The position numbers and the translations under genes were made by a program. Below the pieces are notes generated by a model. That model worked only from the letters and a program-made list of their open reading frames with translations, made no database searches and was not told the origin of the DNA. A DNA stretch of 64,000 nt from an uncultured Sutterella sp. (GTDB lineage Bacteria > Pseudomonadota > Gammaproteobacteria > Burkholderiales > Burkholderiaceae_F): NCBI GenBank assembly GCA_900544345.1, contig UQUR01000010.1:11156-75155 (forward strand), in the 5' to 3' direction. The number at the start of each line of letters is the position of its first letter. Positions within the stretch are counted from its first letter, which is position 1. Below, in pieces: positions 17,005-25,848 of this stretch.

Positions 17005-18120
17005 ATGAATTTAAGATCTGTTTTAGTCATTTCTGCCGTGGCAGCAGTGGTGTTGGCAGGTTGTGGGGATAAAAAAGTTGCGACCGAAAGAGCGCCAATT
17101 GAAGTTCAAACACTGACAGCAACACCGACAACGGCTTTTCGCTGGGTGGATACGTTCGGGCAAACAGAAGGTGCTGAAGAAGTTGAAGTTCGTGCTCAGG
17201 TTTCCGGGGTGCTTCGAAAGTTAAATTTCAAAGAAGGAGAGCGGGTAAAAGCCGGCCAAACGCTATTTGAAATTGAAAAAGAACCTTATGAAGCACAACT
17301 AAGACAAGCTCGGGCTCAGACTCAGCAGGCTAAAACAGAGCTTGTGAAAGCCCGGCGCGACGCCAAGCGAGCTTCCGTATTAATCAAGGTCAATGCGGTG
17401 AGTCGTCAGGAGTATGACGATGCGCAAAGTGCTTTGGCAGTGGCAAAAAGTGCATTGGCTCTCGCGCAAGCTCAGGAGCAAAATGCACAAATTGATCTCT
17501 CGCACGCTATGGTGCCCGCTCCCGTTGACGGTATTGCAGGAAAAAGTGAAGTCAATGTTGGCTCACTCATTACGTCCGGAACGACTCTTTTAACCTCTAT
17601 TACGCAACCTGATACTTTGCGAGTGTCCTTTGCGATTGGTGACAAAGCGCTTGCAGGCGCCAAATTGACTAAAGACAATCTGGTGCGGGTTTTCTATCCT
17701 GATTCCAAAGAGTTTTTACCTGCAAAACTCGACTTTATCAGTCAGCAAGTCGATGCCTCTCGAGGCACGCTTCGTTTGCGTGCCATTTTGCCTCCGACAG
17801 ATCGCTTCCTGCCCGGCCAATACGTGCAAGTGCGTCTTATGATGGGTGAGTATAAAAATGCTTATCTTGTTCCCCAAGGGATTGTGCGTCAGAAGTCTGA
17901 CGGCACCTATGCGGTCTATGTGATGCAGGAGGGCACGGCCAGAGAGCGCAGTGTCACACTGGGCAATTGGGAAGGCAAGGACTGGATTGTGACCGGAGGC
18001 CTCAATCCGGGCGATAAAGTCATTACGAACCAAATTTTAAGATTAAGAGAAGGGATTCGTGTGACAGAAAAAACAAACGAAGCGCCCTCTCAGAAAGAGC
18101 CTCAGGCCAATGCATCCTAG
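17005..18120 (+). CDS. RND efflux periplasmic adaptor (membrane fusion protein) lipoprotein
   Basis: 371 aa AcrA/MexA-type adaptor linking an RND pump to an outer-membrane channel. A lipoprotein signal ends in VLAGC (Cys at about 20), so it is predicted to be lipid-anchored. The biotinyl-lipoyl halves (VRAQVSGVLRKLNFKEGERV, and AMVPAPVDGIAGKSEV) flank a long alpha-hairpin at about 95-160 rich in Ala, Gln and Arg. A beta-barrel and membrane-proximal domain follow. The pump gene starts 12 bases downstream. No outer-membrane factor gene is linked. Confidence 0.94.
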   Translation: MNLRSVLVISAVAAVVLAGCGDKKVATERAPIEVQTLTATPTTAFRWVDTFGQTEGAEEVEVRAQVSGVLRKLNFKEGERVKAGQTLFEIEKEPYEAQLRQARAQTQQAKTELVKARRDAKRASVLIKVNAVSRQEYDDAQSALAVAKSALALAQAQEQNAQIDLSHAMVPAPVDGIAGKSEVNVGSLITSGTTLLTSITQPDTLRVSFAIGDKALAGAKLTKDNLVRVFYPDSKEFLPAKLDFISQQVDASRGTLRLRAILPPTDRFLPGQYVQVRLMMGEYKNAYLVPQGIVRQKSDGTYAVYVMQEGTARERSVTLGNWEGKDWIVTGGLNPGDKVITNQILRLREGIRVTEKTNEAPSQKEPQANAS

Positions 18121-18132
18121 TCGGAGGATTTG

Positions 18133-21100
18133 ATGCTTTCGCAATTTTGTATCCGCCGACCGATTTTTGCTTCCGTGCTGTCGATTCTGATCGTGCTCGC
18201 AGGCTTAGTCTGTGTGCGTATTCTGCCTCTGTCGCAGTACCCTGATATTTCGCCTCCGAGTGTCTCCATTTCAACGAGCTATGAAGGCGCGGACGCCCAG
18301 ACGCTTGCGCGTACAATTGCGGCTCCCATTGAAGATCAGCTCTCGGGTATTGAAGGGCTTCAGTACTACACGACATCTCTGCGCTCCAATGGTGACGTGC
18401 GTATTTCCTGCACGTTTGAGGTGGGCATTGACCCCAATGACGCCATGCTTGAAATCAATAACCGTGTGAGAACGGCAGAAAGACGGCTGCCTGAAACCGT
18501 GCGGCAAAATGGCGTGACGGTCAGAAAGCGCTCTGAAGAAACGCTTTTGATGATGGCGCTCACTTCCCCAGACGGCTCCATGAACCCTACTCAGATGGCC
18601 GACTACGCAACGCTTAACATTGTCGACGATTTAAAGCGTATTCCGGGCGTGGGTGACGTAAGTATCTTCGGTAATGTGCAGGGCGCCATGCGTATTTGGT
18701 TGAACCCTGACAAGATGGCGCTTTTGGGCGTGACGGTGGGCGACGTTGAAAATGCCGTCGATATCCAAAACCGCCAGTATGCTGCAGGCCGCGTGGGTGC
18801 GGCACCTACAACGCCCGAGCAGCAGCTTTTCTATACGGTCACAACCGAAGGGCAGCTTCTGACTGCAGAAGAATTCGGCAACATCACGATTCGCTCGGAC
18901 GGTCCCGACGGCATTATCCGTTTAAAGGACATTGCCCGAGTGGAAGTGGGTAAACGCAGTTACGACTCTTATAACCTTTTAAACAGTGCTCCGGCCATTA
19001 CCGTTGCGGTGTATCTGCAAACGGGGGCCAATGCCATGAGTACTGCAGCGCTCGTGAAAGAACGGGTAGCTGAATTAGCTCAGCACTATCCCAAGGGCCG
19101 TATTACCCATACCATTACGGACGATACAACGATTTTCGTTTCAGCTTCTTTGCATGAAGTGGCAAAGACTTTGATGGAAGCAGGGCTTTTAGTACTCCTT
19201 GTGGTTTATCTTTTTCTTCAGAGTTGGCGTGCCACTTTAATTCCTATGATCGCAGTACCGGTTTCTTTGATCGGCACGATGGTGGGGCTGTGGGCTTTTG
19301 ACTTTTCTTTAAATACGTTGACGCTTTTTGCCATGACACTGGCTATCGGTATTGTTGTTGACGATGCCATTGTGGTGCTCGAAAACGTTGAACGTATTAT
19401 GGTCTCAGAAGGCGTCTCGGCAAGAACAGCAGCTAAGCGCGCCATGAAAGAAGTAGCTGGGGCCTTGGTAGCGATTGTGCTCGTACTTTCGGCTGTGTTT
19501 GTGCCGGTGGCCTTTTTGGGCGGCATGGCAGGTGAACTTTATCGTCAGTTTGCCGTTACCATAACGATTTCGGTGGCCATTTCCGGCTTTGTTGCACTGA
19601 CGCTTACTCCGGCGCTTTGCGCAATTTTGCTCAAGCCCCGAACGAAAGATCCGGCTAAATTCTTCCAACGCTTTAATTTGGGCTTAGGGCGCTTTACGAA
19701 ACTCTTCCAGCGAGCGGTGGGACTGGCGCTGCACCATAGACTCGCAAGCGGCGTCATTCTTCTTGCTGTCATTGTTGCCTGTTGGCAAATGGTGCAGATT
19801 ACCCCGACCTCTTTTGTCCCTCGTGAGGACCAGGGTGTAGTGCGTTTGAGTCTGTCTTTGCCTGAGGGGGCTTCGCAAACCAGAACGGAAAGAGTTTCTG
19901 ACGAGCTACAAAAGAAAATGGGTCAAATTGAGGGTGTAGAGTCTGTTTTGACACTAACGGGTTTTGACACTGTAGCCAATGATACGCGTCAGAATGCGGC
20001 AACTTTCGTTTTAAAGCTCAAGCTTTGGGATGAAAGACAAAATACTGCTGCTGACGTTGTCAGAATTCTCACGAAGATGGCCGAAGACATCACCGAAGGG
20101 CGCGCCACGGCTTCAACGCCTGCTCCGATTAGGGGCTTAGGGTCTTCCGGGGGCTTTTCGGGCTTCTTACAGTCACGCGAAAGTGACGACCCGGTACAGC
20201 TGCAGCAAGTGGCCGATAACTTTATCAGTGAATTGGAACGCTCGCCTTTACTTACCGGTGTGCGTCATACCGCAATGGCAGAGTCGCCAATGCTGCTTGT
20301 TAATGTCGATGAAGCCAAGGCCTTGGCGATGGGTGTCTCCATTTCCGATATTTATGACACGTTGGCAGCTTTTATGGGTAGCACCTACATTAATGACTTT
20401 ACCCGTAACGGCAAAATTAACCGCGTGATCATGCAAGCCGATACCGAGTATCGGATGAAACCGGAAGATTTAGGACGCTCCTGGGTCCGTAATAGTGCTG
20501 GGGAAATGATTCCAATGTCGACACTCGTGTCTTGGCAAAGAACTTCAGGTGCAGAGACAATGTCTCGTATGAATGGATACTTGGCTGCACGCTTTATGGG
20601 TGAAGCAAGTCACGGAGTCAGTTCCGGTGAAGCGATTGCTGAGGTAGAAAGAATTGGCAACGAGGTGCTCCCCGAGGGCTATGCTATTGGCTGGACGGGC
20701 CAGGCCTTCCAGGAAAAACGACTTGGAGCCTCGGCTTCGACTGCCTTTGTCTTTGGCATTATTGTCGTGTTCCTGATTTTGGCTGCACAGTACGAGCGTT
20801 GGTCTTTGCCTATTGCCGTGGTGCTGGCTGTGCCCTTTGCGGCTCTTGGAGCACTGATAGCCACATACTGTCGGGGCCTATCAAACGATATTTACTTTCA
20901 GATCGGTCTTTTAGTGCTTGTAGGTTTGTCGGCTAAAAATGCTATTTTGATTGTGGAATTTGCGGCTCAAAAATTAGAGCAAGGTAAAAGCGTATTTGAT
21001 GCGGCTCTTGAGGCAGCTTCTTTGCGTTTGCGTCCGATTTTGATGACCTCCTTTGCTTTCATCTTGGGTGTAGTGCCTCTTGCCTTAGCAACCGGGCCGG

Positions 21101-21297
21101 GTGCAGCAGCGCGCCAATCGATGGGAACGGGTGTGCTGGGCGGTATGCTTGTTGCAACCTTCATTGCCATTATCTTTGTACCGGTTTACTTTACCTGGTT
21201 TGTTTCTAAGAACCCGGTTCGCCGTGAAGAAGACGATGATGAAGGAGCCTCTCCCTTCTTGAGTCATCCTGAAAAGCCTGAAGAGCCTCCGCATTAG
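18133..21297 (+). CDS. RND multidrug efflux pump, inner-membrane transporter (AcrB/HAE1 family)
   Basis: 1054 aa proton-driven trimeric exporter. It begins LSQFCIRRPIFASVLSILI, characteristic of HAE1 pumps. The relay acidic pair is in GIVVDDAIVVLENVERI (TM4), the partner Lys in LVGLSAKNAILIVEFA (TM10), and there are twelve helices with two large periplasmic loops. The start is ATG 18133, with GGAGG five bases upstream; a TTG directly before it is unlikely. It pairs with the upstream adaptor and presumably uses a TolC-like channel encoded elsewhere. Drug or bile-salt export is inferred from the family. Confidence 0.95.
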   Translation: MLSQFCIRRPIFASVLSILIVLAGLVCVRILPLSQYPDISPPSVSISTSYEGADAQTLARTIAAPIEDQLSGIEGLQYYTTSLRSNGDVRISCTFEVGIDPNDAMLEINNRVRTAERRLPETVRQNGVTVRKRSEETLLMMALTSPDGSMNPTQMADYATLNIVDDLKRIPGVGDVSIFGNVQGAMRIWLNPDKMALLGVTVGDVENAVDIQNRQYAAGRVGAAPTTPEQQLFYTVTTEGQLLTAEEFGNITIRSDGPDGIIRLKDIARVEVGKRSYDSYNLLNSAPAITVAVYLQTGANAMSTAALVKERVAELAQHYPKGRITHTITDDTTIFVSASLHEVAKTLMEAGLLVLLVVYLFLQSWRATLIPMIAVPVSLIGTMVGLWAFDFSLNTLTLFAMTLAIGIVVDDAIVVLENVERIMVSEGVSARTAAKRAMKEVAGALVAIVLVLSAVFVPVAFLGGMAGELYRQFAVTITISVAISGFVALTLTPALCAILLKPRTKDPAKFFQRFNLGLGRFTKLFQRAVGLALHHRLASGVILLAVIVACWQMVQITPTSFVPREDQGVVRLSLSLPEGASQTRTERVSDELQKKMGQIEGVESVLTLTGFDTVANDTRQNAATFVLKLKLWDERQNTAADVVRILTKMAEDITEGRATASTPAPIRGLGSSGGFSGFLQSRESDDPVQLQQVADNFISELERSPLLTGVRHTAMAESPMLLVNVDEAKALAMGVSISDIYDTLAAFMGSTYINDFTRNGKINRVIMQADTEYRMKPEDLGRSWVRNSAGEMIPMSTLVSWQRTSGAETMSRMNGYLAARFMGEASHGVSSGEAIAEVERIGNEVLPEGYAIGWTGQAFQEKRLGASASTAFVFGIIVVFLILAAQYERWSLPIAVVLAVPFAALGALIATYCRGLSNDIYFQIGLLVLVGLSAKNAILIVEFAAQKLEQGKSVFDAALEAASLRLRPILMTSFAFILGVVPLALATGPGAAARQSMGTGVLGGMLVATFIAIIFVPVYFTWFVSKNPVRREEDDDEGASPFLSHPEKPEEPPH

Positions 21298-21321
21298 TGT
21301 TTTTTCTAGCCTAATTTAATT

Positions 21322-21353
21322 AGTCCCCGAGAAGCGATGGTTTCTCGGGGACT
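21322..21353 (+). terminator. Strong hairpin after the RND gene, without T-run
   Basis: Perfect 12-bp stem AGTCCCCGAGAA/TTCTCGGGGACT with an 8-base loop, 25 bases after the RND stop. No T-run follows on either strand, so it may be a 3'-end protecting hairpin rather than an intrinsic terminator. Confidence 0.55.
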
Positions 21354-21608
21354 GAATTGTCTAAGGCTAATAATTTGTCGTAACAATGTGCTTTTAATAG
21401 ATTTCAACTATCTGTGTCGGTTGGTTGAAAAGAATCCTAAGTAACTGCGGGCACAACTGTATTAAAAAGAAGATGCCTAACACATCAAGGGATATTTTAA
21501 AAATAATCCCAATTTAGCTTTAAGAGAGATTGAGTTGTATTGAAATCAGTTAGAAACTTTGTGCAGAGATACGCAACGATACCAATGGCTAACCTTTTGT
21601 TTATTTAA

Positions 21609-21639
21609 TAAAAAAAGGGTGGCGAAAGGATTCGCCACC
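21609..21639 (-). terminator. Rho-independent terminator of the phosphonate/glycan operon
   Basis: Minus-strand stem GGTGGCGAA/TTCGCCACC with a four-base loop, followed by a run of T (plus-strand A tract from 21608). It ends the operon 22 bases after the stop at 21662. Confidence 0.9.
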
Positions 21640-21661
21640 GGAGCATAACGAAGTGTAAAAG

Positions 21662-24544
21662 TTAATTTTCAGGAGTTATTTCCTCCCACGCTTGACTGTC
21701 AAACATTGAGCCTTTGATTTCCCAAAGATGTTCCATCCGGTACTCGTTTGCTGTTTGTCCATCTGGAACGAAAGTCATGCGCACCTCTTTATTGACGCGA
21801 ATAGGTTTGCGATCAATATCGGCAAGGATAAATTTCATCGTATCTACAATCCCTAAATGATCATCGGAGACGGCAAGCTTTGCATTGGGATCAGCCTGAA
21901 CGGATTTAATCAGCAACAGTGAGCTTGGACGTCCGATCTCACCTTTTTCCTGATAGACGTTTGAAAGTTCAGGTACGGTGCCAGAGCTATGATCAGAGAC
22001 AACGACAATCGTGGAATTGTCAAAAATATTTTCTTTTCGCATCCAATCAAACCAACGGCCAAGAGTGGCAAGCGAACAGACTTCCGCTGCCATCTGTCCC
22101 TCGGGGATACCATCAGCACGTACGCCCGGCGTTTCGTGCTTTAAGAGCCGACAGGAACCGGGCTCTGTAAACCAGGGATAGTGGCTTAATTCAGAGTCAA
22201 TAAATTTGAACGTATTTTTCTCTGCCCGCGTATTAGAGATTTGAGGCAGTAATTCAAAAAGCGCCAAATCACGATAAAGGTTATAGACGAGTGCTGCAGT
22301 ACTTTCACCCATCAGTCGTTCTATCCAGCGGCCGTCTTTATAAATGAAATTTTTAAGACTCCAAGGCACGGAATTAAAAAGACTTACGGCAATGAGAAAA
22401 CTATCACTGTTGCCTCGGTCAATTTTGAGGTTGTTTTGAGCTGTATAAAGGCGGACATAGCTTTCACCGATATTACGGATTAAAAGTGGGTCGTGATCGG
22501 TGTATTTGGCTAGACGATTTCTTTCAGTCCAGTTGCGTTCATACAAAACTGAATCGTAGCCCTTGCCGAGGCGATTTAAAGTATCGGCAAATCCGCGGTT
22601 AATTTTTTCAGCTAAAGTAAGATCTTTTTCTTTATTGAGCTCCCACGGTGTACAGGCTTCACCGCACACAATAGAAGGCAGACTCGTTAAGGTGGACGGT
22701 CCTGAAGCCAGTGCCTCTCGGTACCAGGTAAAGCCGTGGTATTGTTTTTGCAGAATCGGATTTTCTGCCATGATGCGATCTAAGTGGCGACCCGCAAAAG
22801 CATCCAGCATGACAACAACTACGTTATGGCCCTTTTGACTGAAACCGAAAAGCCTGTCATTGTATTGAGGCAATTCAACCGATTCTTCATTTTCAGCCTC
22901 ACGTGACCAAGCCGCTTCACTAGCTTTGAGCATTACGATGGAATTCACCATAGCGCCCACAATGCATAAGACAATGATCATTTTGACCCAGGCGACTTTG
23001 CCTGAACGGATAAGCCAAATAAAGACCAAGCTGAAGACCGCAACAACTGCTATATCCACCAACACATTCACTGAGCGAAATAAAGGATCCGTATTGGTGA
23101 TGATAAAAGCCTGAATCGTTCCGACATTTAATGGTAGCAAGAAGGCATAAATGGTCATCAATAAGGACACAAAGGCAAGGGTATAGCCAGCACAGGCAGC
23201 CCACCCGGTGATTTCAAAGAGCTTAGTGATGCACCACATGACAACACCAGCGATTGCTACACATAAAAGGAGCATTGCCAGTACTTCTTCAATGCGTGAA
23301 AAGCCTTCGGGAGCTGTTGTATAGGCTTGAATCGGCAGATAAAAACTCAAAAGAATGACAAGCCATATAGCAGCTGGCGTCAATAACGTTGAGGGCTTAC
23401 TTTTTCCGGGATAAAGTAGTTCGTTAAAACCTACTTTAAAGTGGGTGATGATCAATGAGACCATGAGAAAAGCAATGCCTGCTGACAACGAGAAATAGTG
23501 GCGATTGGCACCGCCGAAATTCCAGCGTCCCCAAACTTTAAATTCGTAGTAAATCAAGAATAAAACCAAAATGAGTGCAATGGGGTGCTTCCAAAGCTTT
23601 AGACGGATGGCTTCAAAAATGGCTAAGAGCCCGATCAAAAGAAAAGCATAGTCCGAAGCGCTGCTTAAATTAAGTTTGATTGCATCGCCTAAGAATGTAA
23701 TTTGGTTGCTACTTAATAATCCGAAAGCCGCAGCTAAAATCCAGAGGTAGAAGAGATAGCCGTCTTTAATCTGACAAGATGTCCTTGGTTTGGCTTCTTT
23801 CTCAGTAAAAGCAAAGAGACGCTCAAAGACCGAAGCGATGAAGCGGCCAAAGCCTAAAAGTTTGAGACTAAAGTGATGTACGAGGTCATAGACAATATTT
23901 TTAGCCAAGGAAAAAATATTGTTAAACGTCCAATATAAGACAAGACCAGAAGCAGCGTTATATAAGAGCACCAGAAAGAGTGCGGCCATGCCGTAGAGTT
24001 GGTACTTGTCTCGCTTAGAGAGATTTTTTGTATAAATCAGGGCACTTGCGATATTGATGATCGTCATCAATATCGGCATGAAATTAATAGCAAAGTCTCC
24101 GATTTTGAAGATTTCATCGGGCTTTGATAAATCTGTCAGACCCAAGAAAGAAACCCCTTGCAAAGGAGCAAAGTGGCTTAAAAAATGATAGGCCGCAAAG
24201 AAAAAAGGAATTTGCAGGAAAAAGCCAATACTGGAGCGCAAAGTCAGAAGCGGAGAGTAGCCTGCCTGACGGTGCATCGTAGTAATCATGGCAAAGCGCT
24301 CCTGACCTTTATAGGAGCGTTTAATCATTGCTTCTTTGGCTTCAAAGGTTTTGCGAATAGCTCGCTCTTCTTCCTGCCAGGCTTCAGCTTTCATGTAGAT
24401 GGGCAAAATCACAAAATTGACCATTAAGCTCATCACAATGATGGCCCAGCCCCATTGCTGAGTTATATCAAAGCCCCAGAGCAAGGCTTTATGCATCCAG
24501 TATTCAAGCGGGGCAATAAAAAGGGTGTATAAAAAGTCAATCAT
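21662..24544 (-). CDS. YidC/Oxa1-like domain fused to alkaline-phosphatase-superfamily transferase
   Basis: 960 aa. Residues 1-220 resemble the YidC core: GWAIIVMSLMVNFVILPI, LQIPFFFAAYHFL, SGLVLYWTFNN. The groove Arg of YidC (IVRGIMYPL in E. coli) is Asn43 here. About nine more helices follow (250-560). The periplasmic C-terminal half has alkaline-phosphatase-superfamily landmarks: VVVMLDAFAG (Asp near 580), SGPSTLTSLPS with Thr618 at the nucleophile position, and VVVSDHSSG (Asp851-His852). A Thr nucleophile and no CxPSR sulfatase motif suggest a phospho-head-group transferase like EptA or LtaS, not a sulfatase. The start at 24544 overlaps the previous stop (ATGA). Function is inference. Confidence 0.85.
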   Translation of the reverse strand: MIDFLYTLFIAPLEYWMHKALLWGFDITQQWGWAIIVMSLMVNFVILPIYMKAEAWQEEERAIRKTFEAKEAMIKRSYKGQERFAMITTMHRQAGYSPLLTLRSSIGFFLQIPFFFAAYHFLSHFAPLQGVSFLGLTDLSKPDEIFKIGDFAINFMPILMTIINIASALIYTKNLSKRDKYQLYGMAALFLVLLYNAASGLVLYWTFNNIFSLAKNIVYDLVHHFSLKLLGFGRFIASVFERLFAFTEKEAKPRTSCQIKDGYLFYLWILAAAFGLLSSNQITFLGDAIKLNLSSASDYAFLLIGLLAIFEAIRLKLWKHPIALILVLFLIYYEFKVWGRWNFGGANRHYFSLSAGIAFLMVSLIITHFKVGFNELLYPGKSKPSTLLTPAAIWLVILLSFYLPIQAYTTAPEGFSRIEEVLAMLLLCVAIAGVVMWCITKLFEITGWAACAGYTLAFVSLLMTIYAFLLPLNVGTIQAFIITNTDPLFRSVNVLVDIAVVAVFSLVFIWLIRSGKVAWVKMIIVLCIVGAMVNSIVMLKASEAAWSREAENEESVELPQYNDRLFGFSQKGHNVVVVMLDAFAGRHLDRIMAENPILQKQYHGFTWYREALASGPSTLTSLPSIVCGEACTPWELNKEKDLTLAEKINRGFADTLNRLGKGYDSVLYERNWTERNRLAKYTDHDPLLIRNIGESYVRLYTAQNNLKIDRGNSDSFLIAVSLFNSVPWSLKNFIYKDGRWIERLMGESTAALVYNLYRDLALFELLPQISNTRAEKNTFKFIDSELSHYPWFTEPGSCRLLKHETPGVRADGIPEGQMAAEVCSLATLGRWFDWMRKENIFDNSTIVVVSDHSSGTVPELSNVYQEKGEIGRPSSLLLIKSVQADPNAKLAVSDDHLGIVDTMKFILADIDRKPIRVNKEVRMTFVPDGQTANEYRMEHLWEIKGSMFDSQAWEEITPEN

Positions 24545-25845
24545 TTTGTTGTCTTCTCCGCTTGAAGGCTTTGAGCTAATTTCATCAGAGCTTCTGCAAT
24601 GGGCTCGCCCGCACAACCGAAATTAACGACGTTTTTGTTGCGCAGGGTTTCAATTCGACCGGCCAAATCTTCGTGTCGAGATAAAAGGTCTCTGACCGTA
24701 GCAGGAATGGATTGTTCCTGACCAGGATAAATTCTGCGTCCGAGGCTGTCTAAGGACTGCATTTCCCAAGCTTCATGGGGAATTTCCCAAGCCTCAAAGC
24801 CGTCTTTCATCGGACCGCTTCCTACAGAAATTACGGGTCTTAAGAAAATAAAGGCAAAGTCAAAAATAACGCCCGAGACATCAGAAATCATCAATTGTGC
24901 CCGACTTAGACTCTTAAAGCCGTCAGGATTGCGGTCCCATTCAATATTCGTATAACCCTTGAGCTCTTCGGTAAGCTTATCCATGAGCGCTTTATCCGAA
25001 ATGAAGCTTTGTGGATGAGGGCGCAAAATGACATGGTAACCAGCTTCGGCTAAAAGCTTAGGAATCATCGATCCTGTACGAGTGAGCAGTCCGTTTTTAC
25101 CCCATGTAGGCGCAATTAAAATTGTGTTCTCATCGGGCTTCATGTCAGGTGTTTTTCTGGCAACCATTCCGTCAAAGTAAGGACATCCGAGAAGTGGTAA
25201 GTCCTTGGGTGCGGTGTGACGCTGGGCTTCCAGAGAGCGCAAACTTTTCACTTGAGCGGGCCCCGCACAGTAAACCGCATCATAGTAGTCAAAGCTATAG
25301 AACTTATAAGTGTGGATATCGCCCGCAGCGTGCACGATGTGCACATACTTTTTAACGCCAGCTGAGCGGCGGATTTGAAGCACATCGATGCCGGGAGTAG
25401 TAAGCACAAACACATCGGCTTCTAAAAAGCCAAGCGCTGTATAAGCGGTCTGACCCTTACCGATAAATTTAGCGTGCACCCACTTTTCAAGACCGCTATT
25501 AAAGACTGGATCATTTTCATCGCTGGTGAGGTACGTAACGCGTGTTTGTCTTTTTGCCAGTGCTTGCAATACCGGTTTAAATGTAGACCAGTAGGCGGCT
25601 GACTCTGCATAAAAAACAATGGAATTATTCTTTAAATCGTCTTCTTTGCCCTTAATTTTGAAAAAGATTGAGCGCATCATGCCGGGAAGCTTTCTAATCA
25701 GAAAGTAGCCGCTGGATGTGAGACCGATTAACACAGAAAGAAGCATGCTGCCGGTACCCGGATCCAGGTAGGCCCAGGCGTTAATCGGACAGTAAAGCGC
25801 CAATGCAATGGCAAAAAATTTAAAAAAACGGTCGAGTATTTTCAT
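24541..25845 (-). CDS. CDP-glycerol glycerophosphotransferase-like protein (TagB/TagF family)
   Basis: 434 aa. The N-terminus has a hydrophobic segment and the AYLDPGTGS motif, then a second membrane-seeking stretch (about 33-50). The glycosyltransferase-B-like core resembles teichoic-acid glycerophosphotransferases: HIVHAAGDIHTYKF, LLGCPYFDG, ILIAPTWGKNG, RPHPQSF and LMISDVSGVIFDFAF. Such enzymes transfer glycerol-phosphate or similar groups from CDP-activated donors. It starts 3 bases after the permease gene and overlaps the YidC-fusion gene by 4, so it belongs to the same operon as a nucleotidyltransferase that could supply its donor. Acceptor and donor are unknown. Confidence 0.86.
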   Translation of the reverse strand: MKILDRFFKFFAIALALYCPINAWAYLDPGTGSMLLSVLIGLTSSGYFLIRKLPGMMRSIFFKIKGKEDDLKNNSIVFYAESAAYWSTFKPVLQALAKRQTRVTYLTSDENDPVFNSGLEKWVHAKFIGKGQTAYTALGFLEADVFVLTTPGIDVLQIRRSAGVKKYVHIVHAAGDIHTYKFYSFDYYDAVYCAGPAQVKSLRSLEAQRHTAPKDLPLLGCPYFDGMVARKTPDMKPDENTILIAPTWGKNGLLTRTGSMIPKLLAEAGYHVILRPHPQSFISDKALMDKLTEELKGYTNIEWDRNPDGFKSLSRAQLMISDVSGVIFDFAFIFLRPVISVGSGPMKDGFEAWEIPHEAWEMQSLDSLGRRIYPGQEQSIPATVRDLLSRHEDLAGRIETLRNKNVVNFGCAGEPIAEALMKLAQSLQAEKTTK

Positions 25846-25848
25846 AAA

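Larger units (their letters stand above)
21298..21661. other. Intergenic region between convergent efflux and surface operons
   Basis: 364 bases without a convincing gene. It holds a strong hairpin after the RND gene (21322-21353) and the terminator of the minus-strand operon (21609-21639). The AT-rich 250 bases between them show no coding frame, RNA gene or repeat that I can recognise. Confidence 0.6.

Noticed and set aside
21662..24544. Annotation as a true sulfatase
   Set aside because: There is no CxPSR or SxPxR formylglycine motif; Thr lies at the nucleophile position, as in phospho-head-group transferases.
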